Source: Ruegeria sp. TM1040 (GTDB lineage: Bacteria; Pseudomonadota; Alphaproteobacteria; Rhodobacterales; Rhodobacteraceae). Taken from it: a stretch of 64,000 bases of DNA. Location: NCBI RefSeq assembly GCF_000014065.1, contig NC_008044.1:209501-273500 (forward strand). The letters run 5' to 3'. Positions 8,825-16,733 of the stretch are shown here, piece after piece (within the stretch, counting starts at the first letter, position 1; each line of letters opens with the position of its first letter). Position numbers and translations under genes: made by a program. A model generated the notes under the pieces. The model was not told the DNA's origin, ran no database searches, and saw nothing but the letters and a program-made list of their open reading frames with translations.

Positions 8825-10501
8825 ATGGCTCAAACAACATCGATGGAGGAATTCGAAGCCCTCCTGCAAGAAAGCTTCGAAATGGACACCCCCGAAGAGG
8901 GTTCCGTTGTCAAAGGCAAGATCATTGCCATTGAGGCCGGTCAGGCCATCATCGACGTCGGCTACAAGATGGAAGGTCGCGTCGAACTCAAAGAATTCGC
9001 AAACCCCGGCGAAGCTCCTGAAGTTTCCGTTGGTGACGAGGTAGAAGTCTACCTGCGCGCCGCTGAAAACGCCCGTGGCGAAGCTGTTATCTCCCGCGAG
9101 ATGGCACGCCGCGAAGAAGCATGGGACCGCCTGGAAAAAGCATACGCAGACGACCAGCGCGTCGAAGGTGCAATCTTCGGTCGCGTCAAAGGTGGCTTCA
9201 CCGTCGATCTCGGCGGCGCCGTGGCCTTCCTGCCCGGCTCGCAAGTTGACGTGCGCCCCGTGCGCGACGCAGGCCCGCTGATGGGTCTGAAGCAGCCGTT
9301 CCAGATCCTGAAAATGGACCGTCGTCGTGGCAACATCGTTGTCTCCCGTCGTGCGATCCTCGAAGAGTCCCGCGCCGAGCAGCGTGCCGAAGTCATCGGC
9401 AACCTGTCCGAAGGCCAGGCGGTCGACGGTGTGGTCAAGAACATCACCGAATACGGTGCGTTTGTTGACCTAGGCGGTGTTGACGGCTTGCTGCACGTCA
9501 CCGACATGGCATGGCGCCGTGTGAACCACCCCTCCGAGATCCTGTCCATTGGCGAGACCGTCAAGGTTCAGGTCATCAAGATCAACAAAGAGACTCACCG
9601 TATCTCCCTCGGCATGAAGCAGCTGCAGGAAGATCCGTGGGATCTGGTTGGCGCCAAGTACCCGCTGGAATCCGTTCACAAGGGTCGCGTCACCAACATC
9701 ACCGATTACGGTGCATTTGTTGAGCTGGAGCCCGGTGTCGAAGGTCTGGTCCACGTCTCCGAGATGTCCTGGACCAAGAAAAACGTGCACCCCGGCAAGA
9801 TCGTTTCCACCTCGCAGGAAGTGGACGTCATGGTTCTGGAAATCGACGGCGCCAAGCGTCGCGTGTCCCTGGGCCTCAAGCAGACCATGCGTAACCCGTG
9901 GGAAGTGTTTGCAGAAACACACCCCGAGGGCACTCAGGTCGAAGGCGAAGTCAAGAACATCACCGAATTCGGTCTGTTCATCGGCCTCGACGGCGACATC
10001 GACGGCATGGTTCACCTCTCCGACCTCAGCTGGGACGAGCGTGGCGAAGATGCGATCCAGAACTACCGCAAAGGCGACATGGTTTCGGCCGTTGTCTCCG
10101 AAGTGGACGTTGAAAAAGAGCGTATCTCCCTGTCGATCAAAGCCCTGGGCGGTGACAAGTTCGCAGACGCCGTTGGCGGCGTGAAGCGTGGCTCCATCGT
10201 GACCGTGGAAGTGACCGCGATCGAAGATGGTGGCATCGAAGTGGAATATGAAGGCATGAAGTCCTTTATCCGCCGCTCCGACCTCAGCCGTGACCGTGCC
10301 GAGCAGCGCCCCGAGCGTTTCTCTGTCGGTGACAAGGTCGACGTCCGCGTCACCAACATCGACTCCAAGACTCGTCGTCTGGGCCTGTCGATCAAGGCAC
10401 GCGAGATCGCAGAAGAGAAAGAAGCCGTCGAACAGTATGGTTCTTCCGACTCCGGCGCGTCTCTTGGCGACATCCTGGGCGCAGCGCTCAAGAGCGAGTA
10501 A
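8825..10501 (+). CDS. rpsA: 30S ribosomal protein S1
   Basis: RNA-binding ribosomal protein that brings structured mRNAs to the 30S subunit. The 558 residues contain six S1 OB-fold repeats. They begin around GSVVKGKI and recur as GAIFGRVKGGFTVDL, VDGVVKNITEYGAFVDL, HKGRVTNITDYGAFVEL, VEGEVKNITEFGLFIGL and GSIVTVEVTAIEDGGIEV. The central repeats are near-copies of one another, as usual for S1. It has its own promoter and a structured leader, and ends at a strong terminator. ihfB follows downstream after zinT, echoing the conserved cmk-rpsA-ihfB neighbourhood. Confidence 0.98.
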   Translation: MAQTTSMEEFEALLQESFEMDTPEEGSVVKGKIIAIEAGQAIIDVGYKMEGRVELKEFANPGEAPEVSVGDEVEVYLRAAENARGEAVISREMARREEAWDRLEKAYADDQRVEGAIFGRVKGGFTVDLGGAVAFLPGSQVDVRPVRDAGPLMGLKQPFQILKMDRRRGNIVVSRRAILEESRAEQRAEVIGNLSEGQAVDGVVKNITEYGAFVDLGGVDGLLHVTDMAWRRVNHPSEILSIGETVKVQVIKINKETHRISLGMKQLQEDPWDLVGAKYPLESVHKGRVTNITDYGAFVELEPGVEGLVHVSEMSWTKKNVHPGKIVSTSQEVDVMVLEIDGAKRRVSLGLKQTMRNPWEVFAETHPEGTQVEGEVKNITEFGLFIGLDGDIDGMVHLSDLSWDERGEDAIQNYRKGDMVSAVVSEVDVEKERISLSIKALGGDKFADAVGGVKRGSIVTVEVTAIEDGGIEVEYEGMKSFIRRSDLSRDRAEQRPERFSVGDKVDVRVTNIDSKTRRLGLSIKAREIAEEKEAVEQYGSSDSGASLGDILGAALKSE

Positions 10502-10525
10502 TCCACTCCTCTGAAAGAATGGAAA

Positions 10526-10557
10526 GCCCCGCAGGTTCATTCCTGCGGGGCTTTTTT
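10526..10557 (+). terminator. Intrinsic terminator after rpsA
   Basis: A perfect 10-bp stem, GCCCCGCAGG (10526-10535) with CCTGCGGGGC (10542-10551), is followed by TTTTTT. Flanking AAA extends the pairing, so it may also serve zinT from the other strand. Confidence 0.92.
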
Positions 10558-10601
10558 GTGAGGTAAGCCCGGAGAGGGCCGCTTTGGGCGGGGGCGCAGA
10601 C

Positions 10602-11243
10602 TTAATGCGCGATCATGTCGTGCACGATGTCATCCCCACTGTAGCTTGCCGGGAAATAGGTCGGCCAATTGGTCAGCTCTTTCAGCACCTCGGCGCGATC
10701 ATCTCCCCAGTAGAGATGATAGTGGCTCACTTTCTTGGGAGCGATGTGGTGATCGCTGAACTGGATGAAGGCTGGGGCGAGCGCGTCGCCGCTTTCTTTG
10801 GCAAAGACGTAGCGCACACCTCGGTTGCCCTTCTTATAGGTCAGGACCTCGTAGCCGTCCGAAACATATTCGCCACCATAACTCGCGCCATTTGCGGTGA
10901 ATGTAACGGTCTGTCCTTGGATCGTGATGGCGTCCACATCGGTTGCGTATCCGATTTCATAATAGGCGCGGTAATCTTCGGCGGTCTTCTCGCTGTGTTC
11001 CGCTTTGTGGGCCAGCACGGGGTCCAACGTGCCATCAACGAGAAACGGATAAATCGACTGCCAGTCTCCTTCCCAGTCAGAGAGCGTCCGAGGCTGAATT
11101 TGGCTGTCGTCAAAGTACCCTTTGTAGACTTCTTCATCATGCGTATGCGCGTGATCGTGTTTGTTTCCAGCAGCGCCGGGGCTCGAAAAACCAACCGTCA
11201 TTGCTGCCACGAGGGCAAGCGCACCAGTAGAAAACGGTCTCAT
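10602..11243 (-). CDS. zinT: ZinT/YodA-family periplasmic zinc-binding protein
   Basis: A 213-residue secreted metal-binding protein of the calycin fold that helps scavenge zinc for a ZnuABC-type importer. The N-terminus is a signal peptide ending near GAAG. A flexible histidine-rich stretch, HDHAHTHDEE, follows, then the ZinT body with W.GDWQSIYPFL, Y.IGYATDVD and the conserved FIQFSDHHIAPKKVSHYHLYWG segment carrying the metal-ligand histidines. Start ATG 11243 is preceded by an AAGGTG site. A Zur-like operator lies directly upstream, so induction under zinc limitation is likely. No znuABC genes occur in the window. Confidence 0.92.
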   Translation of the reverse strand: MRPFSTGALALVAAMTVGFSSPGAAGNKHDHAHTHDEEVYKGYFDDSQIQPRTLSDWEGDWQSIYPFLVDGTLDPVLAHKAEHSEKTAEDYRAYYEIGYATDVDAITIQGQTVTFTANGASYGGEYVSDGYEVLTYKKGNRGVRYVFAKESGDALAPAFIQFSDHHIAPKKVSHYHLYWGDDRAEVLKELTNWPTYFPASYSGDDIVHDMIAH

Positions 11244-11261
11244 TGTCGTTCACCTTGATTC

Positions 11262-11281
11262 GTTATGTTATAACACGTTAC
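11262..11281. promoter_or_regulatory. Zur-like operator upstream of zinT
   Basis: The core TGTTATAACA (11266-11275) is a perfect 10-bp palindrome flanked by GTTA (11262-11265) and CGTTAC (11276-11281). It resembles the AT-rich Zur boxes of proteobacteria (TGTTAT-type half sites) and sits about 20 bases upstream of the zinT start. Confidence 0.65.
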
Positions 11282-11291
11282 TAGTGGGACT

Positions 11292-11364
11292 CCTTGCGCG
11301 CCGCAAGGCACACCCTTCCCATTGCGCAGCGCGTGCGCTGCGCTGCCCTTCGAAGCAGAAGGGC
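11292..11364. repeat. Row of three hairpins between zinT and ihfB
   Basis: Three perfect inverted repeats follow each other: CCTTGCG/CGCAAGG (11292-11308), GCGCAGCGC/GCGCTGCGC (11324-11343) and GCCCTTC/GAAGGGC (11345-11364). None has a T-run, so they are not typical terminators. A REP-like or regulatory RNA role is possible. Confidence 0.5.
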
Positions 11365-11515
11365 GCCGAATCGTTTTGGAATGCGCTTGGGCGCAAGCTC
11401 TGCGGGGCACTGGTTTTGCCCCGATCTGCCCATTTCATGCTGCGAGAATTGTCAGCGGAACTGCGGGAAATGGGGCTGCGACTGGAATTTTACCCCTCCC
11501 CCCTTTCTAACCTGT

Positions 11516-11543
11516 TTGCGCAGAACAGTTTTCTTCCTATAGT
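11516..11543 (+). promoter_or_regulatory. Candidate promoter of ihfB
   Basis: TTGCGC (11516-11521) and TATAGT (11538-11543) are spaced by 16 bases, about 60 bases before the ihfB start. Confidence 0.4.
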
Positions 11544-11600
11544 GAAGCTATCCTTGATGTCACTGCGGCACAGATAGGCGACTTTGGGAGGTCCATACGC

Positions 11601-11888
11601 ATGATCCGTTCGGAACTGATTCAGAAGATTGCAGACGAAAACCCGCACCTGTACCAGCGGGATGTGGAGCGGATCGTCAACACGGTCTTTGAGGAAGTCA
11701 CCAATGCCATGTCGCGCGGCGACCGGGTGGAGCTGCGTGGCTTTGGGGCATTTTCGGTGAAGAAACGTGATGCGCGCGTCGGGCGCAACCCGCGCACCGG
11801 CGAGACGGTGCATGTTGAAGAAAAGCATGTGCCTTTCTTCAAGACGGGTAAGCTTCTGCGCGACAGGTTGAACGGAAAAGAAGAGTAA
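11601..11888 (+). CDS. ihfB: Integration host factor subunit beta
   Basis: Nucleoid protein that bends DNA at specific sites as a heterodimer with IhfA. The 95-residue product has the HU/IHF fold: a helical N-terminus [17 protein letters not shown], then [17 protein letters not shown] and the DNA-binding arm [24 protein letters not shown], with the intercalating proline at the usual place in RNP. The next gene starts directly after its stop codon, suggesting co-transcription with the LapA-domain protein and perhaps trpF. Confidence 0.97.
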   Translation: MIRSELIQKIADENPHLYQRDVERIVNTVFEEVTNAMSRGDRVELRGFGAFSVKKRDARVGRNPRTGETVHVEEKHVPFFKTGKLLRDRLNGKEE

Positions 11889-12239
11889 ATGCGTTACATT
11901 CGCTATGCCGTATGGGGCGTTCTGGCGGTGGTGCTTGTCTCCGTCAGTCTCGCCAATCGCGGCCTCGTGAGTTTGAAACTGATGCCTGAGGCGTTGGCGG
12001 AACTGGTCGGGTTCAACCCCTCCATCACGCTACCTTTGTTTGTCGTGGTGCTTGGGGGGCTCGCCCTCGGCGTAGCGCTTGGGTATGTGCTCGAGTACCT
12101 GCGCGAGTACAAGCACCGCCGTGAGGCCCGCGTGAAGCACGGTGAAGTCAAAAAACTGTCGCGCGAAGTGAAACGTCTCAAGCGTCAAAAACACGAAGGC
12201 AAGGACGAGGTTCTCGCCCTTCTGGACGACGCCTCCTGA
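11889..12239 (+). CDS. LapA-domain (DUF1049) membrane protein
   Basis: A 116-residue inner-membrane protein with two hydrophobic segments (about residues 5-22 and 46-68) and a basic, coiled tail rich in Lys, Arg and Glu. The first segment contains [13 protein letters not shown], typical of LapA-domain proteins related to E. coli LapA (YciS). By family knowledge LapA may act with LapB in lipopolysaccharide assembly. It starts immediately after the ihfB stop and is followed by trpF one base after its own stop, matching the conserved ihfB-lapA order. Confidence 0.85.
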   Translation: MRYIRYAVWGVLAVVLVSVSLANRGLVSLKLMPEALAELVGFNPSITLPLFVVVLGGLALGVALGYVLEYLREYKHRREARVKHGEVKKLSREVKRLKRQKHEGKDEVLALLDDAS

Positions 12240-12240
12240 T

Positions 12241-12888
12241 ATGGCAGATATTCGGGTCAAGATTTGCGGCATGAAGACGCGCGCCGACATGGAGGCTGCG
12301 GCAGCTGCAGGCGCGGCCTATGTGGGTCTGAATTTCTACGCCAAATCAGCACGTTCCGTCACGATTGCTCAAGCTGCCGCACTTGCTTCAGACGCGCCTG
12401 TGGGACTTGCGAAGGTGGGGCTCGTCGTCAACCCCACCGATGCAGATCTCGATGCGATTACCGGATCCGTCCCGCTCGATATGATTCAGCTTCACGGTCA
12501 GGAGAGCGTGGAGCGCGTGGCCGAAATCAAGACACGCTACGGGTTGCCCGTCATGAAGGTGATCGGCGTCGCCGAGGCCGCAGATCTGGATCCCATTGAT
12601 CTCTACGCGCAAGTTGCCGATCAACTGATGGTCGATGCCAAGGCCCCGAAAGGGGCGAAACTCCCCGGTGGAAATGGGATCTCCTTTGACTGGCAGTTGC
12701 TGGCCAGTAAAAAATACTGGCAGGCACCTTGGATGTTGGCTGGTGGTCTGACGCCTGAGAATGTCGCTGAGGCGATCCGGAAAACCGGCGCGCGCCAGGT
12801 GGATGTCGCCTCTGGCGTTGAGAGCGCTCCGGCACAGAAAGATCCGGATCTGATGCGCGCCTTTGTCGAGGCCGCGCAAGCCGTCTGA
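12241..12888 (+). CDS. trpF: Phosphoribosylanthranilate isomerase
   Basis: Third step of tryptophan synthesis from anthranilate, an Amadori rearrangement in a TIM barrel. The 215 residues show VKICGMK with the catalytic cysteine near residue 9, then [33 protein letters not shown] and the C-terminal phosphate-binding [16 protein letters not shown] with VDVASGVE. It appears to be transcribed after ihfB and the LapA-domain gene. trpB lies 1.3 kb downstream beyond an unrelated LysR gene, and trpA is 15 kb away. Confidence 0.96.
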   Translation: MADIRVKICGMKTRADMEAAAAAGAAYVGLNFYAKSARSVTIAQAAALASDAPVGLAKVGLVVNPTDADLDAITGSVPLDMIQLHGQESVERVAEIKTRYGLPVMKVIGVAEAADLDPIDLYAQVADQLMVDAKAPKGAKLPGGNGISFDWQLLASKKYWQAPWMLAGGLTPENVAEAIRKTGARQVDVASGVESAPAQKDPDLMRAFVEAAQAV

Positions 12889-12894
12889 CCGGTC

Positions 12895-13068
12895 CTACCG
12901 TTTCAATTTCAGCCCTTTCTTGACCCATCTGAGTGCCCTCAGGCGCAACAGGCGTCTTTTACGCCTGCGATAGCTGGCAAGGCGACGTTGCGCCCTGTGT
13001 CGTTCGATTTGCCAGTTGCTGTGTTCAGTAACGCGCGGCGATCGCGGTTGCGTATAGATCAAGGGCAT
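12895..13068 (-). CDS. Possible 57-residue highly basic small protein
   Basis: An open frame from ATG (complement of 13066-13068) to TAG (complement of 12895-12897) encodes a peptide with unusual composition. The second half is packed with arginine and lysine, including YRRRKRRLLRLRALR and WVKKGLKLKR. It runs tail to tail with trpF. There is only a weak GCGGG upstream of the start, so translation is uncertain. If real it would bind nucleic acid or membrane; it could equally be a chance frame. Confidence 0.3.
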   Translation of the reverse strand: MPLIYTQPRSPRVTEHSNWQIERHRAQRRLASYRRRKRRLLRLRALRWVKKGLKLKR

Positions 13069-13161
13069 CCCGCATGACTTTCATTTGTGATATGATGATG
13101 CCAGGATTGCCGATGTTTTGATGATGTTAGAGTGGGTGTCTTTGAAATCTGAGTTTCAAAA

Positions 13162-14007
13162 ATGAAAAGCATTCCATCCCTTGATGATCTCGACCTATTT
13201 GCACGCATCGCTCAGGCGGGCGGCTTGGCTGTGGTTGCACGGCAAAGCGGAGTGAGCGTGCCAACCCTCAGCCGTCGCATGCGCGCGCTCGAACTTCAGA
13301 TCGGAGTACATTTGTTTGAGCGTGGCTCTCACGGTTATCGCGTGACTGCGCTGGGGCGGGCATTTCTGAGCGAGACGCGCGCGTTTCAAGCGGAGGCGCA
13401 ACGTCTGCGGCGGATGGTTGCGACGCCTCTGATGGCAGAGGTTCGCATTACTGCGGGCAGTTGGACCTCTGCTTTTCTGGCGCAGCAGTTGCCGCGCTTC
13501 TGGCAGGAGGACGCGCAGTGGCGTCCGGCCTTTCTGGAGGCTGATACGCGGCTGGATATCGCGCGGCGTGGGGCAGATATTGGCATACGGAACCAGCGTC
13601 CTGAGCAAGCCTGGCTGGCTGGGCGGTACACCGGTTTGATTACCTATGCGGTTTACGCGATCTCTGATCAGGTGCGAGGCTATGTCGTTTTGCCTGAGAA
13701 CCAGGCAAAAACGCCATCCGCAAGATGGGTATGGTCGCACCATGGCGGCGAGGTCGCGGCGACGGCGCGTAGCCCACGCATGGTGGCTGATCTGGCCTGT
13801 GCCGGAGTGGGGCAGGTGGTGCTGCCTCGGTTTGCAGCGGCCATGTTTCCGGCCTTGCAGCAAGTTGGCCCAGAAATTGCGGAGCTCTCGCATGAGGAAT
13901 GGCTGGTCTGTCATCACGACGGTCGGCATGATCCACCTGTGCGGGCTGCGCTAGAGGGGATCGCAGCTGTGCTGACCGATACAACCCTGCGCCCTATAGG
14001 AGCTTGA
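13162..14007 (+). CDS. LysR-family transcriptional regulator
   Basis: A 281-residue regulator. The N-terminal 60 residues form the winged helix typical of LysR proteins: LDDLDLFARIAQAGGLAVVARQSGVSVPTLSRRMRALELQIGVHLFERGSHGYRVTALG. The effector domain is less conserved. The use of SVPTLSRRM in the recognition helix puts it with the GcvA/DsdC-like group only loosely. It sits between trpF and trpB in the same orientation, which breaks the common trpF-trpB adjacency. Whether it controls trpB is unknown; TrpI, the known LysR regulator of trpBA, is normally divergent from its targets, so this is not the same arrangement. Confidence 0.85.
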   Translation: MKSIPSLDDLDLFARIAQAGGLAVVARQSGVSVPTLSRRMRALELQIGVHLFERGSHGYRVTALGRAFLSETRAFQAEAQRLRRMVATPLMAEVRITAGSWTSAFLAQQLPRFWQEDAQWRPAFLEADTRLDIARRGADIGIRNQRPEQAWLAGRYTGLITYAVYAISDQVRGYVVLPENQAKTPSARWVWSHHGGEVAATARSPRMVADLACAGVGQVVLPRFAAAMFPALQQVGPEIAELSHEEWLVCHHDGRHDPPVRAALEGIAAVLTDTTLRPIGA

Positions 14008-14034
14008 CGGCAAAGGCTCCCGCCCGCTCTTGTG

Positions 14035-14103
14035 CTTCCCATTGGGAAGCCCATCGTGCCGTTGGGCTTGGCGCCGCGCGCGCCCGAAGGACGCGCGCGG
14101 CGC
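14035..14103. repeat. Structured GC-rich block of three hairpins before trpB
   Basis: CTTCCC/GGGAAG (14035-14049), GCCCA/TGGGC (14049-14067) and a perfect 12-bp stem GCGCCGCGCGCG (14071-14082) with CGCGCGCGGCGC (14092-14103) around CCCGAAGGA. No T-run follows. It looks like a mobile palindromic repeat unit or a strong RNA structure in front of trpB. Confidence 0.55.
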
Positions 14104-14152
14104 GAAACCACTCTGAAACCTCGCTTTCCACCGGTCGAAGGCGGAAATTGGC

Positions 14153-14191
14153 GAGAAACCTGTTTCTCTTGTTCTAAATGCACTTTAGAAC
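14153..14191. promoter_or_regulatory. Two tandem palindromes upstream of trpB
   Basis: GAGAAAC-CT-GTTTCTC (14153-14168) is followed two bases later by GTTCTAAA-TGCAC-TTTAGAAC (14171-14191). Both are perfect inverted repeats, ending 29 bases before the trpB start. The placement suggests an operator for a dimeric regulator; which one is unknown. Confidence 0.6.
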
Positions 14192-14220
14192 CAGCGCATA
14201 CGGAAGACGGAGACATCACC

Positions 14221-15480
14221 ATGGCCGAAGATCTCATCAATAGCTTCATGAACGGGCCGGACGAAAACGGTCGGTTTGGCATCTTTGGCGGCCGCTTTGT
14301 CAGCGAGACACTGATGCCGCTGATCCTGAGCCTCGAAGAGGAATACGAAAAGGCCAAGGTGGATCCGGATTTCTGGGCGGAAATGGATGATCTGTGGAAG
14401 AACTATGTGGGCCGCCCGAGCCCGCTCTATTTCGCCGAGCGCCTGACCAATCATCTGGGCGGCGCCAAGGTCTACATGAAGCGTGACGAGCTCAATCACA
14501 CCGGCGCGCATAAAGTGAACAATGTGCTGGGTCAGATCCTGCTCGCCCGCCGCATGGGCAAGACTAGGATCATCGCCGAAACCGGTGCTGGCCAGCATGG
14601 GGTTGCGACCGCCACTGTCTGTGCCAAGTTTGGTCTGAAATGCGTGGTCTACATGGGCGCTCATGACGTACGTCGACAGGCGCCCAACGTGTTCCGGATG
14701 CGTCTTCTTGGCGCTGAGGTGATCCCAGTCACCTCTGGCCGTGGCACGCTCAAGGATGCGATGAACGACGCGCTGCGGGACTGGGTCACCAATGTGCGCG
14801 ACACATTCTACTGCATCGGCACCGTTGCGGGCCCGCACCCCTATCCGGCTATGGTGCGCGATTTCCAGTCCGTGATCGGCAAGGAAGTGCGCTGGCAGCT
14901 TGCAGAGCAGGAAGGCGAGGGCCGGTTGCCGGACACGGTGATTGCGGCTATCGGAGGGGGCTCCAACGCGATGGGCCTGTTCCACCCGTTCCTCGATGAC
15001 CCTTCGGTCAATATCATTGGCGTTGAGGCCGGCGGCAAAGGTGTGGATGAGAAAATGGAGCATTGCGCCTCATTGACAGGCGGCCGGCCGGGCGTGCTGC
15101 ACGGCAACCGGACCTATCTGCTGCAGGACGATGACGGCCAAATCCTCGAAGGCTTCTCGATTTCGGCGGGCCTGGATTACCCGGGGATCGGGCCGGAGCA
15201 TGCCTGGCTGCATGAGACCGGGCGCGCGCAATACGTGTCCATCACCGACAAGGAAGCCCTCGAGGCGTTCCAGCTGTCCTGCGCGATGGAGGGGATTATC
15301 CCGGCGCTCGAGCCGAGCCACGCGCTCGCTCATGTCACTAAGATCGCACCAGAACTGCCCAAGGACCACATCATCGTGATGAACATGTGTGGGCGTGGCG
15401 ACAAGGACATCTTTACCGTAGCCCGCCACCTCGGGTTTGATATGTCAGACACCGAAGAGGGCCGCGACCTCGAAGAGTGA
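14221..15480 (+). CDS. trpB: Tryptophan synthase beta chain
   Basis: PLP enzyme that condenses indole with serine. The 419-residue product has [17 protein letters not shown] at the start, the PLP lysine Lys98 in [26 protein letters not shown], the phosphate-binding [13 protein letters not shown] loop and [20 protein letters not shown]. An earlier in-frame start at 14032 would run through the hairpin block and is rejected; ATG 14221 follows GGAGAC. Unusually, trpA is not adjacent but lies on the other strand near 28 kb, so alpha and beta chains are made from separate transcripts. Confidence 0.97.
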   Translation: MAEDLINSFMNGPDENGRFGIFGGRFVSETLMPLILSLEEEYEKAKVDPDFWAEMDDLWKNYVGRPSPLYFAERLTNHLGGAKVYMKRDELNHTGAHKVNNVLGQILLARRMGKTRIIAETGAGQHGVATATVCAKFGLKCVVYMGAHDVRRQAPNVFRMRLLGAEVIPVTSGRGTLKDAMNDALRDWVTNVRDTFYCIGTVAGPHPYPAMVRDFQSVIGKEVRWQLAEQEGEGRLPDTVIAAIGGGSNAMGLFHPFLDDPSVNIIGVEAGGKGVDEKMEHCASLTGGRPGVLHGNRTYLLQDDDGQILEGFSISAGLDYPGIGPEHAWLHETGRAQYVSITDKEALEAFQLSCAMEGIIPALEPSHALAHVTKIAPELPKDHIIVMNMCGRGDKDIFTVARHLGFDMSDTEEGRDLEE

Positions 15481-15510
15481 GCGCAGGCTTTTTCGGAAAG
15501 ATCCAAGTGG

Positions 15511-15545
15511 AAGGCGCGTCCTGAGGGGTGCGCCTTTTCTTTTTC
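15511..15545 (+). terminator. Intrinsic terminator after trpB
   Basis: AAGGCGC (15511-15517) pairs with GCGCCTT (15530-15536), followed by TTCTTTTTC. Confidence 0.8.
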
Positions 15546-15611
15546 TGGCGTGCGCCGGGACAGCCGTCGCGTCGTGGATCGACACAGGCGCAGGCGGGGC
15601 GATGCAGAGGG

Positions 15612-15983
15612 TCAGGATGTGGTTAGCCCTTCTGGCAGGCTCTCGCTCCATTTGCGCAACTCATCCAGAAAGCCAAGCGCCGTGCGACCGAGCTCCGTGA
15701 TCTCGTAGTGGACTGAAACGGGGGCCGTCTCCATCACAGTGCGGGTGATCAGGCCCTGGGTTTCGAGCTGGCGCAACCGTTCGGAGATCATCTTTTTGGA
15801 GGCACCGCCGATCATACGCGACAAATCGTTGAACCTCACCGGGCCATCCTTCAGATGCCACAGGATCGATCCCGTCCATTTGCCACCAATGATGCGCATC
15901 CCGCGCTCGATCGCGCAGGGTTCCAGGCAGACGTTATAGGCCTGACGGCGGCCTGTCCCGTCCTCTTCGACGCGTGCATCCAT
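15612..15983 (-). CDS. HxlR-family transcriptional regulator
   Basis: A 123-residue winged-helix regulator of the HxlR type, which often sense electrophiles or quinones. The signature is clear: CAIERGMRIIGGKWTGSILWHLKDGPVRFNDLSRMIGGASKKMISERLRQLETQGLITRTV, then PVSVHYEITELGR. The N-terminal cysteine just before the helix is the redox-sensing position in HypR and YodB, though that role is inference here. ATG 15983 has GAGGAG seven bases upstream. It reads away from a quinone reductase, GST and DsbA-like operon, the typical target set of such regulators. Confidence 0.9.
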   Translation of the reverse strand: MDARVEEDGTGRRQAYNVCLEPCAIERGMRIIGGKWTGSILWHLKDGPVRFNDLSRMIGGASKKMISERLRQLETQGLITRTVMETAPVSVHYEITELGRTALGFLDELRKWSESLPEGLTTS

Positions 15984-16012
15984 TGCGATTCTCCTCAGCG
16001 ATCTCTCAGCGA

Positions 16013-16037
16013 GTACTAGGTTACAAAAAGTATACTG
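16013..16037. promoter_or_regulatory. Candidate HxlR operator in the divergent promoter region
   Basis: AGTACTAGGTTAC-AAAAA-GTATACTG is an imperfect inverted repeat centred on TAC-N5-GTA, between the HxlR gene and the quinone reductase. HxlR/YodB-type operators often have this TAC...GTA form. Confidence 0.4.
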
Positions 16038-16124
16038 GTTGAATATCGTTTCCACCATGCGCAATTTCGGTCCGAGCGGGACGCAAGTCAAGCGCCCCGG
16101 TTTACGCCAAGAAGGACGAGATTG

Positions 16125-16733
16125 ATGAGCAAGATACTGATCCTGAACGGGGCGCAGCCCTATCCCTTTGCGCCGGGCGGGCTCAATGCGACCCTGGCAG
16201 AGCGGGCGCGCGCACGCCTCCTTGCGCAAGGCCACGAGGTACGCCTGACCACCGTGGCCGAGGGCTATGACGTGGAGCAGGAGGTCGCCAATCACCAGTG
16301 GGCCGATGCGATCATCCTGCAGTTCCCGGTAAATTGGATGGGGGTTCCGTGGTCGTTCAAGAAATACATGGATGAGGTCTATACTGCGGGCATGGACGGG
16401 CGGCTCTGCGCTGGCGATGGTCGCACGGCTGATGCACCCAAGGCGAACTACGGCATGGGCGGCACACTCGGGGGCACGCGCTATATGATTTCGGCAACAT
16501 TCAACGCCCCGGCAGAGGCGTTCGACACCCCCGATGAGCCGTTCTTTGAAGGCGCGTCTATGGATGACCTGCTTCGTCCGGTGCATCTCAACGCAAAGTT
16601 CTTTGACATGGCGCCTCTGCCAAGCTTTGCTGCCTTTGACGTCATGAAAAATCCCGAGATTGACGCCGACCTGATCCGGTTCGACGCACATCTCGACAGC
16701 CTATTTGCGGAGGCCGAAGATGTCGCAACCTGA
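16125..16733 (+). CDS. NAD(P)H quinone oxidoreductase, MdaB-like
   Basis: A 202-residue flavodoxin-fold FAD/FMN enzyme that likely performs two-electron reduction of quinones. The order matches MdaB and related modulators of drug activity: ILILNGAQPYPFAPGGLNATLAERA at the N-terminus, DVEQEVANHQWADAIILQFPVNWMGVPWSFKKYMDEVYTAGM (flavin contacts), and GTRYMISATFNAPAEAF. ATG 16125 has AAGGA at eight bases. It heads a three-gene set with a GST and a DsbA-like protein, opposite an HxlR regulator, which fits a response to electrophile or quinone stress. Confidence 0.88.
   Translation: MSKILILNGAQPYPFAPGGLNATLAERARARLLAQGHEVRLTTVAEGYDVEQEVANHQWADAIILQFPVNWMGVPWSFKKYMDEVYTAGMDGRLCAGDGRTADAPKANYGMGGTLGGTRYMISATFNAPAEAFDTPDEPFFEGASMDDLLRPVHLNAKFFDMAPLPSFAAFDVMKNPEIDADLIRFDAHLDSLFAEAEDVAT

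Noticed and set aside
14171-14191. LexA (SOS) box upstream of trpB
   Set aside because: Alphaproteobacterial LexA sites are direct GTTC/GAAC repeats with seven-base spacing; this is an inverted repeat.
14032-14220. Longer trpB frame
   Set aside because: The extra 63 residues run through a hairpin block and palindromes and do not resemble TrpB; ATG 14221 has a ribosome site.
15984-16691. Long minus-strand frame extending the HxlR gene
   Set aside because: The extension lies antisense to the quinone reductase; the HxlR family starts at 15983 with a good ribosome site.
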